Source: Hippasteria phrygiana
Taxonomy: Eukaryota; Echinodermata; Asteroidea; Valvatida; Goniasteridae
Length of the DNA stretch: 64,000 nucleotides
Direction: 5' to 3'
Assembly (NCBI GenBank): GCA_037893225.1
Contig: JAZGUH010000005.1
Span: 1,674,001 to 1,738,000 of the forward strand
Shown here: positions 23,246 through 32,661 of the stretch, piece by piece
Layout: each line of letters starts with the position of its first letter
Numbering within the stretch: the first letter of the stretch is position 1
Position numbers and translations under genes: made by a program
Notes under the pieces: model-generated
What the model saw: the letters and a program-made list of their open reading frames with translations, nothing else
What the model was told of the DNA's origin: nothing
The model's database searches: none

Positions 23246-24369
23246 ATTGCCTCCCTGGCCCTCGCCATTTTGGTCGATGCATTTTAACCGCGAGTCATTA
23301 CATATGAAGTGTGAACTCACTACCTGATGACACGTAGTAGGCCTAACACGTACTACAATATTTGTCACATGAAGTAACTCTACAAACGTAATCTTTTGCC
23401 ACAAAATTCCTCGAATCCGTCCGTGACACTGGTGTTTGGTGGGTAACTTGGGGAAAACTCCAGCCTCAACAGGGTAGGCCTATACTGTATTACAAAACTT
23501 GCTATCACTGCCGCATACGCTTGACACTCTACCGTTCCTATAGGCCTACAGTGTGTAAAGCTGACCTACAAAAACTCAAGCGAGCTACGTTTGGCGGGAA
23601 TGCGGGACTTCCGCGCACAATGTGTTAGAGTTATACCACGTGTGCGGCATCCTGTCAGATGAAACTATTTTATTTTAGATTTCCCATAAAGTGGTTTTGT
23701 GATAGAAAACGACATAGGCTATTACATTTTACAATACCTTGAGAATGTTGCATGGTGTTGATCAATATTATTGCATATTGTTGACTGCAAATTAGCGACA
23801 CGTTTGGCCTTGACTTCAAAACTTCCAATCGATCGATCATGGGCACTGCTATCGGGTATATAGACGAACTAAGGAGCTGTGGATAGGACACGCATCAGTG
23901 GTTGGTGAAATGACATTCAAGACTTGCATTCTAGTCACCTTATACGTCAACCCAGACACGTGCGTGCAGCGATTGCCATTTTAAGAACTTGGACAAGCAA
24001 AACTATAACTTGTTACAAAAATACCTGTAATGCCATCACAGACTGACCGAAAATGATGAAATTTGTTCAGAAGATGAGAAAATATTTGGCCAATCTAGGA
24101 ATCATTCGGGGGCTTTCGTTGACTAAGTTGCCACTCAAGTCAAAGCCATTGAACTGTTCCATCAAAAATGGTACTGACTACATAAATATTCCATAAAGCG
24201 TGTATTCAGCAAGCATATACTGTGATTGCAGTTTGTAATCTATGTTGGGCTTGGCGTTTACTTTTTTCTGGCGCTTAGTAGTTTTAAGAGTGTAGCTTAG
24301 CAGGTGTGCTTACCAGCTTTGTGAAATCGGTACCATACCAGAGATATTGACAGAATTTCCTCGAACAAT
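23246..24369. other. Gene-free interval rich in TAGGCCTA octamers
   Basis: Three TAGGCCTA copies in about 210 bp (23338, 23475, 23541). No gene or RNA recognised. Confidence 0.35.
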
Positions 24370-24455
24370 CTTAAAGAGAAACATTGCCTTTAAGGCGCCC
24401 AATCAGGCTACAAAAAGCGTTCGTCCTAAAATTGCTATGGCTGGAACGATCATAC
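24370..24455 (-). repeat. SINE body, minus-strand copy
   Basis: The block GGCGCCCAATCAGGCTACA with AAAGCGTTCGTC and CTATGGCTGG is the reverse complement of the SINE body at 38851-38935. The tRNA head is absent. Both copies translate to an artefactual NAFCSLIGRL string, which is a repeat signature and not a protein. Confidence 0.7.
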
Positions 24456-25739
24456 AAAAGTTGAATATAATAATGTACACAACCATCCCTTGAAAATGCG
24501 CCGTTTGTCGCATAAGTCGGACCGTTGGAATTCAGAGCGGTGCCCTTGGCGCTTTGGCTGCGCACAGACTGCACTATATGCGGCGCCAGTCTGAATATCC
24601 GGATGTCAATTAATGCTTCGATCCCCCGGCCCCCACACCATTTCTCCGTAAATATTGCACATTATCAGCGGCGTAGCGGTCGGTCGACCATCGTTGGAAG
24701 AAACCCGACTTCTTTTCTTCAGATACTGCCCCCAAGTTACTAAATTTAGTGAGTCCACATTGTGTTTGCAATCGGTTATACATCCGTGAACGGGTGCAGG
24801 CCAGCTAGTCTGGTTCCCTGACCTGACAATTCCCACTTTGCCCAGGTGGGCAAACTGGGACTCCAATGCTGCCCTGCACAGTGGGAATGCATATGTTCAA
24901 GCGTTGTATTTCACTCATGACTCCCACTTTGCGCAGATTCAATAGTGGACCCCATTGTCCACTATTTGTAAAGGTGCACGACTGAATGTGAATACAAACT
25001 CACCGTCCCCTTCCACTCCAACCCCGACATCACTAGAGGCCTACTGCCTGGTCTTGTCCCCCGCCTCTCATTGTAACCACCCCGATCTCTCAGCATCACT
25101 CTGCATTCTAAAAACTGGACGTACCTCATATGCACCTCTAAGGTAACAAAAATAAATTGCTAAGATATCAAACCACTGTACCTCACGTGCATGATGCAAC
25201 AGTGACAGCGGACTGACCGATCACCTCCACGCCTCAAGTGCATTTAGCAACTGTGACCTTCACACGAGGTTTGCATATACAGTACATTCAACCTCATATT
25301 CCCCCTGTACCATTTCTGTAAAGGTAGGAGCCTCGATGTGTATGAGGGGGCAAACAAATCTGAAGAACTCGTTGAGTTGGAAAATCCTCTTACTGAAGAC
25401 AGCTGAGATTAGTACAATGGCCTGTGTGGGATGAAACAAGTGCAGACAAATCCTATTGTGATAAACTTCTCCAATACTATTGATTATTACTGCTGTGATT
25501 CCCCCTGGTTTTATAAAACCCAGATATAAAAAAAAAAGTAATATAGCGGGACTACCATATCAGGTTGAATCTACTATAGCACTATTAAACAATAAATTGT
25601 GCATCTTGTTTGTGTTTTGTTTTTATTGGAAACACAGCAATCCTGTGTTTCTGGGTTAGCAGCTACCCACAATGTTTGTTTTTTCAAGTACTGGCACATT
25701 CAAGTCTTCGTCAATTGTCGAGACACCGCAGCTTCTAAA
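24456..25739. other. Gene-free interval with a short R1-related piece
   Basis: Around 24804-24825, GTCTGGTTCCCTGACCTGA matches the terminal block of the 41.05-kb foldback. Two CCCACTTTG motifs flank it. No gene. Confidence 0.35.
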
Positions 25740-26020
25740 AAATCCAATTAAAATCGGCACAATTAATCCCTAATCGATTAATCCTCGCGTGGATCGATAA
25801 CAGACGCAGCTGTGCTCAAACCCGCCCTCCTTTCCCCTTCCATTCAACAGTCATTTTGTTGTCGCCGTTTGTAGGCAGCGTGAGTGAAACAGCAGCGGCT
25901 CCAGAGCTGTCCTGACTGTTTTATGGAGGGGAAGTGGGGTCCGTGCAAGGGCCAATGCCCTCGCAATAGACCAACTCTTTAGTCCGTTGGCCTGGTCTTC
26001 AAATTTCCTAACACGGTATA
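25740..26020. promoter_or_regulatory. Candidate cis-regulatory patch with TAATCC sites
   Basis: TAATCC occurs at 25764 and 25779, with a TAATCGATTA core between (25771-25780) and ATCGATAA just downstream. A moderately GC- and CpG-rich patch follows. TAATCC is the established target of K50 homeodomain factors such as Otx, Gsc and Pitx. Function here is inference from motif density only. Confidence 0.3.
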
Positions 26021-27686
26021 TAACACCGATACTCGACTTGTCTTTGAGCGACGGTGGCTCTCGTTAGGGGGGCTGATGGAGAGATTATTAGGGGAAGATG
26101 GCACAGCTGATTACAGGTGATGAGTCTCCACACCTCGGCGGAAAGGTAAGAAGGGGTTGAGAAGACAGGGTGATGTAAGATTCGGTTACCTAGGTGACAA
26201 CAACGCCTGTCATTTTTTTTCCTCCCGTCTGCGTGCAATTAAAGCCGTGGTGTTTTTGTTTATGATAAGCCTTTTAACAACAATGCCATTTGTGAAATGC
26301 GACAGATCCTATTTTTGACTTGTTAATTTTATTTTCTTGGATAAAGGACAGCAACATTACCTCTTTATTTTGACGTATCACTCAGTTTGACATCCTGATG
26401 ATTACGGACATTATGTGGGTAAAAACATTGGCAATTCCACTTGATTTCCACTGTATAAGTCATTGTTTGAAGGACTGTAACTCAGAAAAGGCTCGGGCGA
26501 CCTGTGACTCATTTTGTAGGATTGCAAATAATCATTCGACATTATACTGTCGAGATGGAACACATTAACAGGAAATTACTATTCTGAAGCATTTTGTTGA
26601 CCAACACTGAAGTTTCTTTGTTGCAGAAAAGTGTTGGTGCACAAGTCCCTCTCAAAAATGAAGGGAAAAAGGGCATGGTCACGATACATGTAAATGTTCA
26701 ACCCCGTTTTCTTTCGAACATTGTTTTTATTCAATGTACTGGCCGCAGAGAGACAAAACCTTCACTCCAGAAAATGGTGCGGCCTCATGTGCAAGAGCCA
26801 TTTTTAAAAAAATGGTGGAGGAGGAACTTGGGAATTATGTGCGTCAACTAACAGATTGTACTACTTGTAGTCACGTCTAAAGTGACAGTTGTTTAGTAGA
26901 GTATTTTGCGTTTTCTTTAAGGTTCCATTGTTGAGATACAAAATGACAAAAACCTTGTTCTCCCATCCGCAATCTCCCGGCTCATAATTCTAACACGCTT
27001 TTTTTGGTAGCATGTTGATTATGTTTCAGCTATATGCGCAATTATTGTTTACAAGATGCATTTATGCACGTTATTTTCTCACTGATAACAAATGGATGAC
27101 TTCGCCTTGACAACTCTCATTCAGTATTTAACGATCTGGTCGGATGAGATAGCCAACATATTATTTCATTCCAACAACAGTTGTTGGCGACGTCCTCTTG
27201 AAGCCACAGTCGCAAATTTAAGGTAGTTCATCTGTGACTTTTCTGTGAGCAAATTTACGTAAGTGGAAGTTACCTTATTAATTTAATAGCGACTTTCACA
27301 TCTACCATAACCTTTGACCTCAAGTCGAGTAACTTCGGTGTGCATATAAAGATCAACCTCGTACTCGTGGCGTTTGTGCAGTACGCCAGCACTAGCCGCT
27401 CTCTCCCCTTGTACTAGATCATTTGCATACCCAAGAATCTTTATATTTATAAATAGGTGCATCACAGGCGATGTATTCTGCGTAGTATAGTCTTGGTACC
27501 GCAAGATTTGTGAGCTTCCGTGAAATGGATACATGGTATACCAATCTATAAAAATACGAGAATCCATGCCTTGAAGGTAGGCCTATACATCGTCGTGATT
27601 GTCCTGGCTGGTGCAGGAAAGCCCACTCAAAATTCACGAATTATCAGGTTGTTAACCAATCAAAATTAGGCGAGGTACTTTCCCAT
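26021..27686. other. Gene-free interval
   Basis: An 85-codon frame at 26594-26851 is preceded by a pyrimidine tract ending TTTCTTTGTTGCAG, but shows no domain. A TTTTTAAAAAAATGG pseudo-palindrome occurs near 26800. No other structure. Confidence 0.3.
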
Positions 27687-27730
27687 CCAGGGTCTGTGAC
27701 AGCAGACCCCGGTGCTGTCACAGACCCTGG
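27687..27730. repeat. Perfect 18-bp inverted repeat hairpin
   Basis: CCAGGGTCTGTGACAGCA (27687-27704) and its exact reverse complement (27713-27730) flank an 8-nt loop GACCCCGG. It could extrude as a cruciform or fold as a stem in RNA. Confidence 0.85.
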
Positions 27731-27837
27731 TGACGAGGTTGGAAAATATCCACATGAAATCGATGTACTTTGGTGTTCATTTTATGATATTTTTTCTCTC
27801 TTTCTTTTCTTGTTGAATTAGCACGTATGGGAACCCG

Positions 27838-27968
27838 GCTTCATAAACAGCATTTTGCCTCTTTGTTTTCCCAGCATCTTATGCACATACCCCCACTTAC
27901 CCCCAAATCCATTCATTTCTGAAAATTACAGCAAAAGCAAAATATTGTAAACGACCTATAAGCACACT
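27838..27968 (+). repeat. Dispersed repeat R1, fragment
   Basis: Shares CCATTCATTTCTGAAAATTA and CAGCAAAAGCAAA, and the preceding CTTTGTTTTCCCAGCATCT block, with R1 copies at 30.6 and 34.9-35.1 kb and with the inverse copy at 40.9 kb. Confidence 0.6.
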
Positions 27969-28254
27969 TTGTCATGGATTCCTTGGCTGCAATGGTTGGA
28001 CAGTCTTTTAAAAGTAGATTCATACTAAGACAGTTTACCCATTCCTATTGGTCGAGAACCCGTCACGTGGGTGCTTTTAAACGGCAGATAAAACACCAAC
28101 CCGTTTTAAACACTTTTCCCGGTGTCACACGAAATGTAGACCCCTCTGAAATCTGGTTCCTTTTATTGATTGAACCATTGATTTAATAATATTAAAGAAG
28201 ACCAATGGGTTGAACACTTGCGCGACCAGACACTCTCCCAGTTACGCAAGCGCA

Positions 28255-28433
28255 ATAGACCTTTATCATGCTGTCACCATCTTTGTCTTGTTCCCTGTAT
28301 GCATTAGTAATGATGAATAGTGATTCCAATTATTGAATGAAGGTGCCAGACTATTTTTCCTTCCAGCCTCGGTTTGGTTACATTGATTTTAATAGGAGAA
28401 AAACCAGATGGCTGTACCATGATAAAGGTCTAT
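28255..28433. mobile_element. MITE family C
   Basis: ATAGACCTTTATCATG at 28255 returns inverted as CATGATAAAGGTCTAT ending at 28433, and further blocks (CACCATCT / AGATGG) extend the arms. It is a 179-bp, non-coding, single copy immediately upstream of two other MITEs. A typical non-autonomous DNA transposon architecture. Confidence 0.7.
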
Positions 28434-28572
28434 ACTACCGTTGCGTCCGTATTTAGAGTCCATAATTTCATACTACACCGGCACTGCTGCGTTCTGCGCC
28501 ACATCATGCCACCTATCACGCGCGCGTCACGAGCGCGTTAATTTCCATATCAGCAATTTTTTTGCCTTAAAA

Positions 28573-28712
28573 AAGCCCGGTTCATACTTCATGCGAATAC
28601 GTATGCGAAGCGAATTTGTTATGGTAACGGAGAACGTCACAATCAAACTTCAATTGTTGACGTCATGAAATTCGCTTCGCATTCGCATTCGCATGAAGTA
28701 TGAACCGGGCTT
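28573..28712. mobile_element. MITE family A, copy 2
   Basis: A 140-bp element whose termini AAGCCCGGTTCATACTTCAT and ATGAAGTATGAACCGGGCTT are identical to copy 1 at 1176-1359, with the same inverted GCGAAGCGAATT and GACGTCA subterminal blocks but a shorter, different centre. TTAA tetramers sit at 28567-28570 and 28712-28715, which may be a target duplication. Confidence 0.85.
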
Positions 28713-28713
28713 T

Positions 28714-28894
28714 AAGGGCCGGTCACACTGGCCACGATAACGATAACGAAAACGAAAACGATGTGAATAAACGCTCTCTATTGGTGGGTGGAACGCGCGC
28801 GTATTACCACGCGTTCCATCCACCAATAGAGAGCGTTTATTCACATCGTTTTCGTTTTCGTTATCGTTTATCGTGGCCAGTGTGACCGGCCCTT
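28714..28894. mobile_element. MITE family B, near-perfect 181-bp palindrome
   Basis: The element starts AAGGGCCGGTCACACTGGCC and ends GGCCAGTGTGACCGGCCCTT. The arms continue through GATAACG/GAAAACG iterations, GATGTGAATAAACGC and CTCTCTATTGGTGG up to a short unpaired centre near 28793-28810. One small length difference in the GATAACG iterations is the main mismatch. It abuts MITE A directly. The high arm identity suggests recent insertion or arm homogenisation. No coding capacity. Confidence 0.85.
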
Positions 28895-29733
28895 ATACTC
28901 GCGTGAGGCACGAACCATTAAAAAGCATAAGGGGTGTTTTACAAACCAAGGTAATAAAAACATAAACAAAATCATTGGAAAAATATCATTTTCTGAGATT
29001 TTCTCGGCCTGGACGCTGATAATGACCCTCGCCTTCGGCTGGGTCATTATTAAGCGCCCAGTCCCCAAGGCGGTTTTAAACGTACGTTTAAAACCGGCCC
29101 AGAATATATTTATTCCCTTAATAATCATAACGACATGCAAGGCCGACCACTCGAAAGTGTGCATCATTTTCGAAATGCTTGACAAGACTTACGAAATAGA
29201 AATAAAATACCCTATAACATGAAAACGCAAAATTTCAGCGTTCACTAAATGCCAGGTCGAAGCACTTTTTATTACGTTGACTTTTTTTTTTCATCCCGTA
29301 AACAAAAATATGAACTTGCGCTGTAATCACTGCTTAAGTACGGTCAAGATGACTACCGGTACATTGCACACACGAGAGGCACAGTGTGGATTCGTCACGA
29401 CGGGAAGCCTGCATAGTGTCTACAACATGTTCAATTTTAATGTTTCTTGCATCAACACCACTATACGTAATAATCACTTTAGCTTTTAATCCGAACAAAA
29501 CATTTTTTTGAGATTCAATTTCTCGCTCGGGCACTGGGAATAATGTACCCGTAGAATCGGGAGGGCATTCAACTCACATTGGTGACGTGACAAAGCGAGG
29601 AACGCTTCGTCTGCTCATGATGGTTGTTTTCTTTGGGAAATGTTGCCTTTATACCGAGAATGTCTCTGACCTGTGCTGCCTGCAAAGGGAGTTGGTTAAC
29701 AATGAGACATGTCTGATCTTAAACACTCCGAAT
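28895..29733. other. Gene-free interval
   Basis: A CTTCGGCTGGGTCATTATTAAG stretch near 29034 and an ACGTTTAAAAC palindromic patch near 29078-29094 are the only structures. No gene. Confidence 0.3.
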
Positions 29734-29952
29734 AGACGAGTTTCACATTAGCCCCTTCTGCGCACTTCCGGGTTGAATGCGAGACTCCCAGTGCTTAAAA
29801 AATACAGTGCTATTCGACACATTCATTCATGCATGAATTAACGTCATAAATGGCAGCGCAGCGCACGATCAGCATACTGAGTTGTTTACCTGGCCTTGAG
29901 ATCCTCGCTTTCAAACCAGGAAGTGCGCAGATCGGTGCTATTTTCGTCAATT
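29734..29952. mobile_element. Inverted-repeat element, moderate decay
   Basis: CTGCGCACTTCCGGGTTGAA at 29758 pairs with the inverse of TTCAAACCAGGAAGTGCGCA ending near 29929 with a few mismatches; flanking GACGA/TCGTC also mirror. Non-coding, single copy. Confidence 0.5.
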
Positions 29953-30087
29953 CGGGATTCCTCTAGAGAGCCTACTCTCATCTGCCTTGGGTCACTCACA
30001 GAGTCTTGACTTGACATTCGTGCATATTGTGCCTGTCGTAACATTAATCAAGGTATTAAACGTAGTGTGTACAATTGGTAATCCTCC

Positions 30088-30655
30088 AATTCTTTTTACT
30101 GAATTATTACAAAATACCTTACTATAGACTGTAAGTTAATAGTAGTCTCAATCATCATGTGAAATGATGGCACCAGGTGTGCTGTCGTTTTCAAGAAAAG
30201 TGGAAATTTAAATCGTTTTCCAACGATTGTTCGCCCCAACAATCGTTGGAAAACTGACCTCTATTGACCGAATGTAGTTAATCCGTGTTGTGTCTAAAAT
30301 GGGTTAACAATCCGAAAACGGGCGCACGCGTAGCCTACCGAAGCGCGTTCTATAACAAGTGCATGCAGTGGATCTTGGACGTTCCGCTCGGCCCTCGGCC
30401 TCTGTATTTATGTGACCAATTGAAAACAATTGGATACAAAAATTGGGCTTATTTTACGAGAGGGCGCTATAACAAATGCCGCCCGACGGTTGAAAACGAA
30501 CGCCGTTTTTCTCTCTTTTGTTTTCGCCATCCACGAACGCAAAACTTTGAACAGGTCAGTGGAATGATATTTTCTATAAAATACTAACCCCAAAATCCGC
30601 CCATTTCTGAAAATTGCAACAATGACCAATCATGTACACTACCTTTAAAAGAAGG
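30088..30655 (+). repeat. Dispersed repeat R1, long copy
   Basis: Two blocks match the R1 copy at 34.7-35.1 kb. The first includes TGAATTATTAC, AGTCTCAA, GGCACCAGGTGTGCTGTCG and TTTTCAAGAAAAGTGGAAAT. The second includes GAACAGGTCAGTG, CTATAAAATACTAACCC and TTTCTGAAAATT. The 100-codon frame at 30285-30587 lies inside the repeat and is not a gene. R1 may be a non-autonomous transposon of unknown class. Confidence 0.6.
30216..30253. repeat. Perfect 16-bp hairpin inside R1
   Basis: TTTTCCAACGATTGTT and AACAATCGTTGGAAAA flank a 6-nt CGCCCC loop. Only the left arm exists in the 34.8-kb copy. Confidence 0.8.
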
Positions 30656-30861
30656 CAAAGCCAACAATTCCTAATCATGATTTGTCCAATTCCATGGGCA
30701 GTAGGTGACCAAAAACTGGTACTTTAGTTTGGTATAGGGCCTACTCCACGAGTGTGGCCTGGATACTCACTATATCTTTAGCCATACATCCAACCGCGGA
30801 TGACGCCTGTGCATCGAAACAACTTACCGTACTTGCGCATGCACTTGCTCTCCATTGATGA

Positions 30862-31152
30862 TCTCATCAGCGCTGGATGTCAAGAGAGGTCAGAAACTAC
30901 TTCCGGTTTGCAATCTTTGCGATTCAGAAGATCGGTCGTACCTTTCTCGCTAACGCATTAGGCTCGGGATACCAGCAAAGATCTGTACGCTTATTTGACT
31001 CTATGGTCATTGACCACGCGAGACAGGAGGTTGTGCAATTTGCCGAATCAGTTGTCATTAATGCTATACGATTATTGATATCGGAAACGGGGGGAATTGA
31101 ACTTTTTCTGGAAAATGGAAAATTTCCCGAGCTCAAAGCCATATTGGCTTAG
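30862..31152 (+). CDS. Unrecognised ORF, possible terminal exon
   Basis: A 91-codon frame from the ATG at 30877 (open from 30862) to TAG at 31150-31152, of even composition and without low-complexity bias. A pyrimidine-containing stretch ending ATCTCATCAG at 30861-30870 could be a splice acceptor, so the frame could be a last exon starting RWMSREV. The product is helical-looking, with alternating hydrophobic and charged residues (QEVVQFAESVVINAIRLLIS), and has no signal peptide, membrane segment or motif I recognise. A LINE fragment follows at 31.3 kb. It may be chance or a TE-derived frame. Confidence 0.2.
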   Translation, partial: SHQRWMSREVRNYFRFAIFAIQKIGRTFLANALGSGYQQRSVRLFDSMVIDHARQEVVQFAESVVINAIRLLISETGGIELFLENGKFPELKAILA

Positions 31153-31299
31153 GCCCCGCGCTCGCTGACTCTGTACTTTTCGAATGAGACCGGCGCTTCT
31201 TATAATTTAACTTCAGCTTAATGTGATTGTCTCATCGTGTAATCTAATTCAGCGGCCACTGCCGAGCCTTACAGAGGCAATTTCGGCCGCCACCTTTGT

Positions 31300-31493
31300 C
31301 AGCATGTTTTTTAATTAGTGATGCTTCGACGTTCATTTGTTCCAATGGCTATAGTACTGTGAGATACTCTTCAAGTTTTTGTCCTCGTACTGCGTCTCTT
31401 TGGAACTCCTTATTACCTGTAACCTGCTTCCCTCCCACCTATAATCTTTCACAATTCAAACGAAATGTGAATAGATACCTTCTATCCCTGTGA
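31300..31493 (+). mobile_element. LINE reverse transcriptase C-terminus
   Basis: The translation ends SFCPRTASLWNSLLPVTC, then FPPTYNLSQFKRNVNRYLLSL and a stop at 31491-31493. The PRT..LWNSLP box followed by a F..P..Y.L..FK..V..YL tail is the conserved terminus of non-LTR retrotransposon polyproteins. An extra Leu (LLP) may be a substitution or small insertion. 5'-truncated remnant, different in sequence from the 49-53 kb family. Confidence 0.7.
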
Positions 31494-31563
31494 TTTCTGC
31501 CCGTTCGTGTCTTTTGTAGCACACAGTTACGGTAGCTTTTTGGCCTTGTGTTTTCCATAAATA

Positions 31564-31599
31564 ACAAACAAACAAACAAACAAACATACAAACAAAAAC
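31564..31599 (+). repeat. (CAAA)n microsatellite
   Basis: Imperfect CAAA/CATA units directly downstream of the LINE remnant, where a simple 3' tail would be expected. Confidence 0.75.
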
Positions 31600-31680
31600 A
31601 CTTGGAGTCGTCAACATTACACAGGTCTATAAAAATGTCCGATTTCGTGCTTGAAGCACTTCAGATTGAGGAAATGTACT

Positions 31681-31737
31681 CTCATTTGCATTCTCATTTG
31701 CATTCTCATTTGCATTCTCATTTGCATTCTCATTTTT
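31681..31737 (+). repeat. 12-bp tandem repeat carrying octamer motifs
   Basis: CTCATTTGCATT is repeated four times perfectly with a fifth partial unit. Each unit contains ATTTGCAT, the reverse complement of the POU/Oct octamer ATGCAAAT, at 31684, 31696, 31708 and 31720. The array itself is certain; regulatory meaning is speculative. Confidence 0.9.
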
Positions 31738-31739
31738 AG

Positions 31740-32423
31740 AATGTATTAATATCGAAGCTCATTACACTACAAACACCAGGGGTATCCAGTCGTTCAATAT
31801 AGATACTACATGGTGTTAATTTAACACCAGAGTTTCGTAGGGACATCTACACAGTCTGTCAAAAATCTTTGATTTTACCCTAAAGTACGGTACTCTTAGT
31901 ATGACGTAAAAAAGTAGGTACCCGTAATGGTATCCTAATTCTGCTTACAGAAAATGTGTTAATGGACACATGCATTTCAAATTTATTTAGTGTTAAGGGT
32001 CAGCTTGGGACATTATTGTAGAAAGTTTAGGATAACATCACAAGCACATTAAGGAATAACCAGGATGGATTGAAACTTGTCGATAGGGTAACACAGCGCT
32101 GCAATTTCCACAAATAAAACATTTTCAAATAAAATGAGTTCTTGTGTTATCTGCAACAATGAAACCCGACGACCGTTTTATTTTAGTATAAAGTATATTT
32201 AGTATATAGAATTTAGTATTAAGTATATATCAGATTGGCACTTATAAAATAGGCATGACACTTTACCTGGTCAGTGATCTGAAAATCTCTCTTGAACATT
32301 GTGTAAGTACAAATTGATGTTAGTTTCACATTTCCAGAGTCGGTTATATTTCGTGAACATTATAAGAATGTTATTCAGTTATAGGAAAAAACCACTGAAA
32401 TAATAACAGTAAAGTGGCTTGTT
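31740..32423. other. Gene-free interval with GGTGTTAATTTAACACC
   Basis: The palindrome-like terminus GGTGTTAATTTAACACC (31812-31828) matches motifs at 48.5 and 53.3 kb. The TATATTTAGTATA region at 32198 is simple AT-rich sequence. Confidence 0.4.
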
Positions 32424-32661
32424 TCAGTTGAGCAATCATGAGCGCGTAGAAACGGATTCTGTTCGAGACTGTATCCGACAGAGTATCTTTCACGTCATCA
32501 ATAAGAACTTCACTCAAAACAAAAGGGAGCTAAACATCGACAAAACGTCACGCGCGGGCATGGAATTACTGGGCAGCGAGTCTATGGGGAAATCACTGCA
32601 GTCCGTTTATAAAATGGAATGTCTTGATAAATGTCACCTTTTACGCACTTCGAAATCCTAG
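32424..32661 (+). CDS. Unrecognised ORF, possible exon
   Basis: Begins after a good-looking acceptor context (GTGGCTTGTTTCAG ends at 32427) and stays open for about 78 codons to TAG at 32659-32661. The translation contains SNHERVETDSVRDCIRQSIF and GMELLGSESMGKSLQ. Composition is balanced and codon use is plausible, but I recognise no domain. Part of the opposite strand is also open and GC-rich, so chance is a real alternative. Confidence 0.2.
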
